DNA of 24,156 nucleotides from an uncultured Oscillospiraceae bacterium. GTDB lineage: Bacteria; Bacillota; Clostridia; Oscillospirales; Ruminococcaceae. Shown one piece after another: positions 1-4,802 of this stretch. Position 1 is the stretch's first letter. Each line of letters begins with the position of its first letter. Made by a program: the position numbers and the translations under genes. The stretch is from assembly GCA_934438055.1 (NCBI GenBank), contig CAKSAY010000012.1, forward strand, positions 1-24,156, in the 5' to 3' direction. The notes beneath the pieces are model-generated. The model was not told the DNA's origin. It ran no database searches and saw nothing but the letters and a program-made list of their open reading frames with translations.

Positions 1-126
1 GCCTTTTTCCATCTTGCCGATAGCAAACCTAGATATATTTACTTTTTTGGCTAAGGTATCTTGACTTATAGAATTTTCTTTTCTTAAGTAAGCCAAACGT
101 TGAGAAAAAATATTTTTTGAAAACAT
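1..126 (-). CDS. XRE-family regulator, partial (3' end beyond window)
   Basis: Reading leftward from the ATG at 126-124, the frame is open to the window edge and encodes 42 residues starting MFSKNIFSQRLAYLRKENS. It continues through a recognisable helix-turn-helix (SQDTLAKKVNISRFAIGKMEKG). It closely resembles the N-termini of the next two leftward regulators of this type (MFDKKIFSQRLSNLR and MFSKKIFSMRLNDLR), so it is the same family of small Cro/CI-like DNA-binding proteins. An AAGAGG ribosome binding site lies upstream. It follows the 144-365 gene on the same strand with only 17 bp between them. No rightward partner gene lies next to it, unlike the other cassettes. Confidence 0.85.
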   Translation of the reverse strand, partial: MFSKNIFSQRLAYLRKENSISQDTLAKKVNISRFAIGKMEKG

Positions 127-143
127 AAAAAACCTCTTGATAC

Positions 144-365
144 TTATTTCGGAGAATCTGAAAGACCAAGAAGATAATCACTAGATACATCAAAATATTT
201 TGATAGGGCATATAAAATCTCAACAGAACAGGCACGCTCTGCCTTTTCCATTTTTGCTACACTATCATAGGAAAGTCCCAGTTCAAGAGCAAGTCCTGTT
301 CTGGAAATATTTTTGCTAATTCTTAAATTAGATAATCGTTGTGAAAAAATTTTTTTATCAAACAT
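144..365 (-). CDS. Cassette 1 leftward XRE-family repressor
   Basis: A 73-residue single-domain helix-turn-helix protein. Residues ~10-60 form the XRE fold (RISKNISRTGLALELGLSYD then KMEKAERACSVEIL), and the end YFDVSSDYLLGLSDSPK is the usual C-terminus of short Firmicute phage repressors. The start follows an AAGAGG site which itself overlaps the -35 box of the rightward promoter of this cassette. By family it binds operator DNA as a dimer, and the ACTTWAAGT sites between it and the divergent 473-733 gene are its probable targets. There is no dimerisation or protease domain, so it is not a LexA-like CI. It could be either the repressor or the Cro-like partner of the pair; the sequence does not decide. 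Confidence 0.9.
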   Translation of the reverse strand: MFDKKIFSQRLSNLRISKNISRTGLALELGLSYDSVAKMEKAERACSVEILYALSKYFDVSSDYLLGLSDSPK

Positions 366-375
366 GAAAAACCTC

Positions 376-452
376 TTGACATTATACTTTAAGTCCAGTA
401 TAATAAAATCATACTTTAAGTCCAGTTGCTAAATTATGCACTTAAAGTACAG
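376..452 (+). promoter_or_regulatory. Cassette 1 promoter with three operator copies
   Basis: TTGACA at 376-381 and TATAAT at 399-404 are separated by 17 bp. Three direct copies of a 13-bp operator (ACTTTAAGTCCAG twice, then ACTTAAAGTACAG) lie at 386-398, 413-425 and 440-452, exactly 27 bp apart. The first fills the -35/-10 spacer and the others cover the start region and leader, so a bound regulator should block transcription. The core ACTTWAAGT is palindromic. Confidence 0.85.
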
Positions 453-472
453 AATTAAAAAAAGGAGGAAAG

Positions 473-733
473 ATGGCAACTATTAGAATTAAAGAAGAAC
501 GTAAGGAGAGACAATGGACAGTTCAATATGTTGCAAAACAGATAGGAGTAAGTAATGCAACTATATTAAAAATTGAAGCCGGGAAACGGCTACCGTCTTT
601 TAACGTTCTTGTAAAACTACTCGACTTGTTTGGATATGACGATCCACGCAAGTTGTTTGAAGTAGTAGAAAACACAAAGAAGCCTGACGGCAATCAGGCT
701 GAAACAAACACAATCAAAGAAAAGCAAAGATGA
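473..733 (+). CDS. Cassette 1 rightward HTH regulator with shared tail
   Basis: An 86-residue protein starting at the ATG behind AAAGGAGGAAAG. Residues ~5-60 form an XRE-type helix-turn-helix (WTVQYVAKQIGVSNATILKIEAGKRLPS). Residues ~45-65 (VLVKLLDLFGYDDPRKLFE) are nearly identical to the cassette 4 rightward protein although the recognition-helix half differs. The end carries the tail NTKKPDGNQAETNTIKE that recurs in other rightward regulators here. It is transcribed from the promoter at 376-404, which carries three operator copies. By position it is a Cro-like or early regulator. Confidence 0.88.
   Translation: MATIRIKEERKERQWTVQYVAKQIGVSNATILKIEAGKRLPSFNVLVKLLDLFGYDDPRKLFEVVENTKKPDGNQAETNTIKEKQR
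669..720 (+). repeat. Shared tail repeat, copy 1
   Basis: This is the first of four copies of the segment encoding the NTKKPDxNQ tail of the rightward regulators. It contains an inverted repeat, AGCCTGA at 681-687 and TCAGGCT at 694-700, with a 6-base loop. This copy stops before the AACATAGTAAAGTCG junction box seen in the other cassettes. Confidence 0.85.
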
Positions 734-770
734 AAGGAGATTGCATAATTAAATAAACTCATGAAAGTTT

Positions 771-1424
771 TTAGAGCCTTTTTAATAATTGTTTGAAAGC
801 TTCTAAATAAGAATGGACGATTCTATTTGCAATTTCACAAGCAATGTCTTCACTATACATATGAGAGGTTTGATTCCTATCCTGTAACATTTGAATCCAG
901 ATTTCTTGGTCTGTTATCATTCTTGATGAATAAGCTTCTTTTAAGACCATTTTAGGACTATTTAAATCAGAAAATCCCTGCTCAATTAAATAGGCGCGTA
1001 TCGTTTTCCAAGCAAGCTCAATTGAAAATTCGAAACGTTGAATCATTCCATCACGAATAACAGTATCATTGAGATTGTTATAGCTTTCAATAGATTCCTC
1101 AAGTCTTATAACGGCGTTATAGAAGTTTTCTTTTTTAGCTTCTAATTTGTTCATCAGAATTACCCCCTCTTTTTCAATGTTTTTAAGCAGACCTTGATTT
1201 GTACAACGATGGCAAAACAAAACGTCAATTTTGAGCAATGTAGGAATAGATTCAATCTCGTCTTTTATATTTAGTTCATCTTCAGGACTTAAATTTCCAT
1301 ATATAGCAACATCTATATCGCTTTGAGGAGTAAAATCACCTCTGGCACGTGAACCATAAAGCACAAGTTTAGAAATTGAATATTTATTCGCAATCGTAAT
1401 TAAATGCTTTGTTATTTCTCTCAT
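771..1424 (-). CDS. Fused MNT nucleotidyltransferase-HEPN (MntA-HepT-like) protein
   Basis: A 217-residue two-domain protein. Residues ~1-92 are a minimal nucleotidyltransferase with GSX10DXD (G24-S25 ... D36-I37-D38) and a further acidic residue in LKIDVLF. Residues ~95-217 match the HI0074-type substrate-binding/HEPN fold and contain the RX4HXY motif (R183, H188, Y190, in RNQTSHMY). In known MntA-HepT pairs the MNT partner AMPylates the tyrosine of this motif and so silences the HEPN RNase; here both parts are on one chain. The start follows GGAG, 8 bp after the stop of the cassette 2 leftward regulator, so it is co-transcribed and probably coupled to it. Both sets of key residues look intact. 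Function as a toxin-antitoxin or defence protein is inferred. Confidence 0.88.
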   Translation of the reverse strand: MREITKHLITIANKYSISKLVLYGSRARGDFTPQSDIDVAIYGNLSPEDELNIKDEIESIPTLLKIDVLFCHRCTNQGLLKNIEKEGVILMNKLEAKKENFYNAVIRLEESIESYNNLNDTVIRDGMIQRFEFSIELAWKTIRAYLIEQGFSDLNSPKMVLKEAYSSRMITDQEIWIQMLQDRNQTSHMYSEDIACEIANRIVHSYLEAFKQLLKRL

Positions 1425-1432
1425 AACAACTC

Positions 1433-1648
1433 CTATTTATTCACATCAGGATTATCTGTTCTGCCAACGAGGTAGTCGATAGAAACGTCAAAATAGTTAG
1501 CCAGAGTTATAATCGTGTCTAAACTTGGGCGGCGTGTTCCGTATTCAAATCTTTGCATAGATAACATGCTTATAGATAATACATCTGCTAACTGCTTTTG
1601 CGTTAGATTATGAGAAAGGCGCAGATTTTTTATGCGTTCATTTAACAT
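1433..1648 (-). CDS. Cassette 2 leftward XRE-family repressor
   Basis: A 71-residue helix-turn-helix protein starting MLNERIKNLRLSHNLTQKQL, with recognition region ISMLSMQRFEYGTRRPS and the end YFDVSIDYLVGRTDNPDVNK. I chose the ATG at 1648 because GGGAG lies just upstream; a frame extension to 1717 would run across the rightward promoter. Its C-terminal coding region is closely similar to that of the cassette 4 leftward gene, while the N-terminal halves differ. It heads a leftward operon with the MNT-HEPN gene. Confidence 0.9.
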   Translation of the reverse strand: MLNERIKNLRLSHNLTQKQLADVLSISMLSMQRFEYGTRRPSLDTIITLANYFDVSIDYLVGRTDNPDVNK

Positions 1649-1680
1649 TTTATACTCCCTAGAAATTATTAAAAAAGGTG

Positions 1681-1739
1681 TTGACATATAACCTGTTAGG
1701 TAGTATAATATAAACACAACATAACCTAATAGGTAGTAT
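1681..1739 (+). promoter_or_regulatory. Cassette 2 promoter with two ACCTNNTAGGT operators
   Basis: TTGACA at 1681-1686 and TATAAT at 1704-1709, spacer 17 bp. The palindrome ACCTGTTAGGT (1691-1701) fills the spacer, and ACCTAATAGGT (1724-1734) lies 33 bp further on. Both are flanked by ATA on the left and AGTAT on the right. This operator differs completely from those of the other cassettes. Confidence 0.85.
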
Positions 1740-1766
1740 TAAAGTAAGAAAGATAAGGCGGTGAAA

Positions 1767-2003
1767 ATGAGAAACAATCTAAAAAAGGCTCGTAAGAGTA
1801 AAAAATTAAAACAGGTAGAAGTTGCGAAGTATCTCAATATTTCATTAGTGCAATATCAACGAATAGAATATGGTATGCGTAACACAACTACAGACAACTG
1901 GGACAAGTTAGAAGATTTATTTGGAATCCCTCAACGGAAATTGAGGGAAAACACAAAGAAGCCTGACAGCAATCAGGTTAAGAAAAACACAATCAAAGGA
2001 TAA
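1767..2003 (+). CDS. Cassette 2 rightward HTH regulator with shared tail
   Basis: A 78-residue protein from the ATG at 1767 (AAGGCGGTG upstream; a GTG at 1761 is in frame but sits inside the ribosome binding site). The helix-turn-helix covers roughly residues 1-50 (KKLKQVEVAKYLNISLVQYQ, then RIEYGMRNTTTDNW), followed by DLFGIPQRKLRE and the tail NTKKPDSNQVKKNTIKG. It is unlike the other rightward regulators except for the tail and the general fold. Its stop codon lies in the junction repeat, and the next cassette's leftward gene converges on it. Confidence 0.87.
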   Translation: MRNNLKKARKSKKLKQVEVAKYLNISLVQYQRIEYGMRNTTTDNWDKLEDLFGIPQRKLRENTKKPDSNQVKKNTIKG

Positions 2004-2025
2004 CATAGTAAAGTCGAAAAATCAA
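1948..2025 (+). repeat. Shared tail and junction repeat, copy 2
   Basis: About 78 bp that recur almost unchanged at 2546-2623 and 4213-4289. The first part encodes the NTKKPDSNQ tail. The second part is the box AACATAGTAAAGTCG followed by AAAAATCAA, whose TCA is the (reverse) stop codon of the next leftward regulator. Similarity to copy 4 continues beyond the box into that regulator's last codons. Confidence 0.9.
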
Positions 2026-2240
2026 TAGCGTTTGGGGTCATCAGTTTCTCCGACAAGATAATCTATGGATACATTGAAGTACCTAGCGAGTTTAATAAGA
2101 ACAGTTAAACTAGGTTCTCGTTCACCACGTTCGTAATACTGATAGGCTCTTAGAGAAATATTATTGTCAGTTGCAATATTTTTTTGAAGAATATTATGCT
2201 CCGCTTTTAATTGTTGCAAACGTTCGCTAAAATTGCTCAT
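2022..2240 (-). CDS. Cassette 3 leftward XRE-family repressor
   Basis: A 72-residue helix-turn-helix protein starting MSNFSERLQQLKAEHNILQ and ending YFNVSIDYLVGETDDPKRY. The start at 2240 is preceded by GAGGT; an in-frame extension to 2399 would cross the rightward promoter and gene and is not credible. The end DDPKRY is shared with the cassette 5 leftward protein, and the stop codon falls inside the junction repeat. The palindromic GCACGATTGTGC sites in the divergent region are its likely operators. Confidence 0.9.
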   Translation of the reverse strand: MSNFSERLQQLKAEHNILQKNIATDNNISLRAYQYYERGEREPSLTVLIKLARYFNVSIDYLVGETDDPKRY

Positions 2241-2272
2241 AATTTTTACCTCAAATATTTTTAAAATAGGTA

Positions 2273-2328
2273 TTGACAAGCACGATTGTGCATTGTATAA
2301 TATAAATGAAGCAAGCACGATTGTGCAT
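2273..2328 (+). promoter_or_regulatory. Cassette 3 promoter with two GCACGATTGTGC operators
   Basis: TTGACA at 2273-2278 and TATAAT at 2296-2301, spacer 17 bp. The palindrome GCACGATTGTGC occupies 2280-2291 within the spacer and recurs without change at 2315-2326, 35 bp apart. The identical block extends to AAGCACGATTGTGCAT. Confidence 0.87.
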
Positions 2329-2355
2329 GCTAAATATAGAAAGTAGGCGGTGATA

Positions 2356-2601
2356 ATGAACGAGGAATTAAGAAATGCAAGAGTGAGAGCAGAACTCACT
2401 CAGGAAGAAGTTGCCAAGCGCAGTGGTATCTCATTAAGAGGATATCAAAACTATGAATTGGGAGAACGTATCCCAAATGTCATTGTAGGTCAAATTATTG
2501 CAGAAGTCCTACAGACTAAGGTTGATGTGTTATTTCCAATTTATAAAAACACAAAGAAGCCTGACGGCAATCAGGCTGAAACAAACACCATCAAAGGATA
2601 A
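2356..2601 (+). CDS. Cassette 3 rightward HTH regulator with shared tail
   Basis: An 81-residue XRE protein, MNEELRNARVRAELTQEEVA then KRSGISLRGYQNYELGERIP, with the tail NTKKPDGNQAETNTIKG. I chose the ATG at 2356 because the GTG at 2350 overlaps the AGGCGG ribosome binding site. The helix-turn-helix covers residues ~5-60. It is followed on the same strand by small accessory genes (2665-3285) that probably share its promoter, which is under the GCACGATTGTGC operators. Confidence 0.9.
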   Translation: MNEELRNARVRAELTQEEVAKRSGISLRGYQNYELGERIPNVIVGQIIAEVLQTKVDVLFPIYKNTKKPDGNQAETNTIKG

Positions 2602-2623
2602 CATAGTAAAGTCGAAAAATCAA
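2546..2623 (+). repeat. Shared tail and junction repeat, copy 3
   Basis: Same unit as at 1948-2025, including the AACATAGTAAAGTCG box. Here no leftward regulator follows. Instead, the sequence after the box leads into an accessory gene at 2665, so this junction is where cargo rather than the next cassette is attached. Confidence 0.88.
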
Positions 2624-2664
2624 TTAAAATTTCCTTAATCATTTATTGAAAGTGAGGTAAAATC

Positions 2665-2868
2665 ATGGGAAAAGTCAAAGACATAGTAACTGAATTATTT
2701 GAGGACTGTTTTCAAAGCTATAATAACTATAAGCGTTTAGCTAAGGAACGTGGTGCAATGGATGTGGAGTGTAGATGTCTATTTTCACAATGGGGAATTT
2801 TAAGCGATATAATCGCAAATTGTGGTTTAGAAGACATGTATGATGAATGGGTAAAACAGTGTACCTAA
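2665..2868 (+). CDS. Unrecognised 67-residue protein (cassette 3 cargo)
   Basis: A small acidic protein (MGKVKDIVTELFEDCFQSYN ... YDEWVKQCT) with a clear start behind AGTGAGGTAAAATC. It is predicted mostly helical, with four cysteines and no signal peptide or membrane segment. I do not recognise the family. It lies 63 bp downstream of the cassette 3 rightward regulator, in the same orientation and without an obvious promoter of its own, so it is probably expressed from the operator-controlled promoter at 2273. Confidence 0.7.
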   Translation: MGKVKDIVTELFEDCFQSYNNYKRLAKERGAMDVECRCLFSQWGILSDIIANCGLEDMYDEWVKQCT

Positions 2869-2910
2869 AACAGAAAATGACATGGGAGATTGAGAAGAAA
2901 GGGGAATGAA

Positions 2911-3006
2911 ATGGAAGTTGTAGCAATTGTTTTAGCGTTTGCTTCGGTTCTTTGCAGCACAATCAGTATAATATGTGCCCTATTGTCTATGTCACATTTA
3001 AAATAA
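2911..3006 (+). CDS. 31-residue single-pass membrane peptide
   Basis: A very short ORF with a good ribosome binding site (AGAAAGGGGAATGAA before the ATG). The product, MEVVAIVLAFASVLCSTISI then ICALLSMSHLK, is almost one continuous hydrophobic helix with a short polar end. Small hydrophobic peptides of this kind occur as type I toxins, as small regulators of membrane proteins and as superinfection-exclusion factors; nothing here separates these. It lies between two other small genes of the cassette 3 rightward operon. Confidence 0.55.
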   Translation: MEVVAIVLAFASVLCSTISIICALLSMSHLK

Positions 3007-3034
3007 AAATCAATATAAAGAAAGGAGAAAATTA

Positions 3035-3285
3035 ATGAAACCTTTAGGTGAGCCTGGTTGTTATAGAAATTTACATGAATCTCTAGTTCCTTAAAAGACG
3101 AACTAGAAAAGTTATCAACATCGGATTTAATAAATCAAGCACTTAAAAAGCAGTTGATATTGTTATCTATCAAATCACATAGTATTTTTTGTGATTCAGA
3201 TCAAATGTATGAGATATCCAATGCGATTATTAATTTTGTTAAGGCTTTGAACACTGCAATGATTTTTTCTTCAAATGAGGATTAA
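3035..3285 (+). pseudogene. Small gene interrupted by a frameshift (cassette 3 cargo)
   Basis: The ATG at 3035 has a good site (AAAGGAG) but reads only MKPLGEPGCYRNLHESLVP before a stop. The -1 frame around 3085 continues as SSLKDELEKLSTSDLINQAL and stays open to the TAA at 3283-3285, with credible amphipathic helices. The two halves join naturally (...LHES + SSLKDELEKL...), so a one-base deletion in an ~82-residue gene is the simplest reading. There is no slippery heptamer at the overlap, which argues against programmed frameshifting. Product unknown; a sequencing error is possible. Confidence 0.5.
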
Positions 3286-3291
3286 TGGGAT

Positions 3292-3660
3292 TTAACATAA
3301 AGCTAATATCGACAAGATAAAGCTAGCTAGACTAATGAACACGCTGGCAATTGAAGTAATAATTGCTGTCCTGGATTCCCATGCAACTCTCCGATTTAAC
3401 TTTTTTTCTGCAACATAATTTGCTAAAGCTATTTTAGCCTTATGCGTGTCTGTCAAAAAATAGTCGGTATATGTTGCCGTGCCTTTTTGTAAATCAAAAT
3501 CATCTAATTCGGAATCAATCAAACCTTGTTTGTACAGCGAATCAAGAACATCCTCAGCAAGCTGCTCTCCAACTAAAGTTTTAACTGTTTCTAGGCTAAC
3601 AGTTTTATGCTTATAGAATAGCTGTAGGGTAATATATTCATCTACAGATAGAGTTTCCAT
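3292..3660 (-). CDS. Winged-helix-like protein with C-terminal membrane anchor (cassette 4 cargo)
   Basis: A 122-residue protein. Residues ~1-75 (SVDEYITLQLFYKHKTVSLE ... VLDSLYKQGLID ... YFLTDTHKAKI) look like a winged-helix fold with a beta hairpin. Residues ~98-122 (TAIITSIASVFISLASFILS, then ILALC) form a transmembrane segment at the extreme C-terminus. It lies 41 bp downstream of the cassette 4 leftward repressor and is presumably in its operon, so it would be expressed in the lysogen. This position and the membrane anchor would fit a lysogenic-conversion or superinfection-exclusion protein, but that is inference. The family was not recognised with certainty. Confidence 0.7.
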   Translation of the reverse strand: METLSVDEYITLQLFYKHKTVSLETVKTLVGEQLAEDVLDSLYKQGLIDSELDDFDLQKGTATYTDYFLTDTHKAKIALANYVAEKKLNRRVAWESRTAIITSIASVFISLASFILSILALC

Positions 3661-3701
3661 ATTAATACATACCTTTCATATTAATGTTTTCTACTATCGA
3701 G

Positions 3702-3932
3702 TTACTTATTTACCTTAGGATTATCTGTTCTTCCAACGAGGTAGTCTATGGAAACATCGAAGTAATCTGCTAATTGATATAAAACTTCAATAGAGGCTGC
3801 ACGTTCGCCCTTTTCCATCATGCTAATTGCCGATTTTCCTATGCCAAGGGTATTGGCTAGGGAAAGTTGGGAAATACCTCTTTGGGTTCGCAAATCGTTT
3901 AAACGCATACTAAAAATTTTTTTAGAAAACAT
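3702..3932 (-). CDS. Cassette 4 leftward XRE-family repressor
   Basis: A 76-residue protein, MFSKKIFSMRLNDLRTQRGI then SQLSLANTLGIGKSAISMME, ending YFDVSIDYLVGRTDNPKVNK. The start at 3932 follows AAGAGG, as in cassette 1. The N-terminus resembles the cassette 1 and left-edge regulators, while the C-terminal part resembles that of cassette 2, down to the DNA level. It therefore looks like a mosaic. It leads a leftward operon with the membrane-anchored protein at 3292-3660. Confidence 0.9.
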   Translation of the reverse strand: MFSKKIFSMRLNDLRTQRGISQLSLANTLGIGKSAISMMEKGERAASIEVLYQLADYFDVSIDYLVGRTDNPKVNK

Positions 3933-3944
3933 TTTAAAAACCTC

Positions 3945-3997
3945 TTGACAGTTCACTTAAAGTGTATTATACTATAGTTAGTTCACTAAAAGTGAAC
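3945..3997 (+). promoter_or_regulatory. Cassette 4 promoter with two GTTCACT-N3-AGTG operators
   Basis: TTGACA at 3945-3950 and TATACT at 3968-3973, spacer 17 bp. The spacer holds GTTCACTTAAAGTGTAT (3951-3967), and a perfect 7+3+7 palindrome, GTTCACTAAAAGTGAAC, follows at 3981-3997, 30 bp apart. The core CACTTAAAGT also appears in the third cassette 1 operator, so some cross-recognition between cassettes 1 and 4 is possible. Confidence 0.85.
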
Positions 3998-4018
3998 GAC
4001 TTAATGAAAGGAGGACAG

Positions 4019-4267
4019 ATGATTATCAGACTTAGACAAGAACGCCAACAAAGAGAATGGACGTTGGATTTTGTAGCTAAAAAGGTTGGCACCACAAAGG
4101 CTACAATACAAATGATTGAGACAGGACAGCGCAAACCATCCTATGACGTTCTTGTAAAACTACTTGACTTGTTTGGATATGACGATCCACGCAAGTTATT
4201 TGAAGCAGTAGGAAACACAAAGAAGCCCGACAGCAATCAGGTTAAGAAAAACACAATCAAAGAATAA
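4019..4267 (+). CDS. Cassette 4 rightward HTH regulator with shared tail
   Basis: An 82-residue protein from the ATG at 4019 behind AAAGGAGGACAG. The helix-turn-helix is at residues ~8-45 (WTLDFVAKKVGTTKATIQMI, then ETGQRKPSYD). Residues ~44-63 (VLVKLLDLFGYDDPRKLFE) nearly match the cassette 1 rightward protein, then comes the tail NTKKPDSNQVKKNTIKE. Cassettes 1 and 4 also have related operator cores, so these two proteins are the closest pair in the array, differing most in the recognition half. Confidence 0.9.
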   Translation: MIIRLRQERQQREWTLDFVAKKVGTTKATIQMIETGQRKPSYDVLVKLLDLFGYDDPRKLFEAVGNTKKPDSNQVKKNTIKE

Positions 4268-4289
4268 CATAGTAAAGTCGAAAAATCAA
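4213..4289 (+). repeat. Shared tail and junction repeat, copy 4
   Basis: Same unit as 1948-2025, ending in AAAAATCAA and continuing into TAGCGTTTGGGGTCATC, the reversed end of the next leftward gene, exactly as at cassette 2/3. The inverted repeat is damaged here (GCCCGA in place of GCCTGA), so the hairpin is probably not what is being conserved. Confidence 0.9.
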
Positions 4290-4501
4290 TAGCGTTTGGG
4301 GTCATCAGAGCGACCGACAAGATAGTCAAGGGAAACGTCAAAATAATCTGCAAGTTTATATAAAACTGGCAATGTAGGTTGAGCTTGACCTTTTTCATAT
4401 CTTTGATAATTTCTAATTGTAATACCTACGGAATTGGCAATATCCTTTTGTAATAGATTCCTTGATTTCTTTAATTCTAAAATGCGTTCGGGAAAAGTCA
4501 T
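4286..4501 (-). CDS. Cassette 5 leftward XRE-family repressor
   Basis: A 71-residue protein, MTFPERILELKKSRNLLQKD then IANSVGITIRNYQRYEKGQA, ending YFDVSLDYLVGRSDDPKRY. The start at 4501 is preceded by GGAG. The C-terminus is shared with cassette 3. A reverse promoter can be proposed here: TTAACA, 17 bp, CATAAT on the minus strand, with the second operator in its spacer. That would place both divergent promoters under the same operator pair. Confidence 0.9.
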   Translation of the reverse strand: MTFPERILELKKSRNLLQKDIANSVGITIRNYQRYEKGQAQPTLPVLYKLADYFDVSLDYLVGRSDDPKRY

Positions 4502-4531
4502 TGTATCAACTCCAAAAATTAAAAAAAGCCC

Positions 4532-4585
4532 TTGACAAGACATATATGTCGTTATATAATATAATTATGATATGACATATAAGTC
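4532..4585 (+). promoter_or_regulatory. Cassette 5 promoter with two GACATATAWGTC operators
   Basis: TTGACA at 4532-4537 and TATAAT at 4555-4560, spacer 17 bp. GACATATATGTC (4539-4550) lies in the spacer and GACATATAAGTC (4574-4585) lies 35 bp further on, the same spacing as in cassette 3. This promoter should drive the cassette 5 rightward regulator and probably the antirepressor gene behind it. Confidence 0.86.
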
Positions 4586-4614
4586 GTGTTAAATTTAAAA
4601 AGGGGACGGTGATA

Positions 4615-4800
4615 ATGAAAGAGACAAAACTAAAAGAAAGGCGCAAAAAAACCAGCTTAACGCAAGTGGAAGTTGCAATAAAAGCAGGAATAACGCCAAG
4701 GCATTACCAACGATTAGAAAGGGGTGACAGCATACCGAATGTAAAACTAGCAAAGCGCATAGCAAAAGCACTAGGCACAACTGTTGAAGATCTTTTTTAA
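4615..4800 (+). CDS. Cassette 5 rightward HTH regulator, tail lost
   Basis: A 61-residue XRE protein (KERRKKTSLTQVEVAIKAGI, TPRHYQRLERGDSIPNVKLA, ending ALGTTVEDLF). The ATG at 4615 is preferred to the GTG at 4609 for ribosome spacing. It is shorter than its four counterparts because the NTKKPD tail is missing. After the stop the same frame reads HTIKE and then a second stop, matching the end of the NTIKE tail elsewhere. The tail was therefore probably deleted, or a stop was acquired, rather than never being present. Confidence 0.87.
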   Translation: MKETKLKERRKKTSLTQVEVAIKAGITPRHYQRLERGDSIPNVKLAKRIAKALGTTVEDLF

Positions 4801-4802
4801 CA

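Noticed and set aside
681..700. Inverted repeat in the shared tail as a transcription terminator
   Set aside because: The 7-bp stem is not followed by a T run, it lies inside the coding sequence, and it is damaged in the 4213-4289 copy.
2241..2399. N-terminal extension of the cassette 3 leftward regulator
   Set aside because: It would run through the rightward gene start, both operators and the promoter; the ATG at 2240 has its own ribosome site and gives the normal family length.
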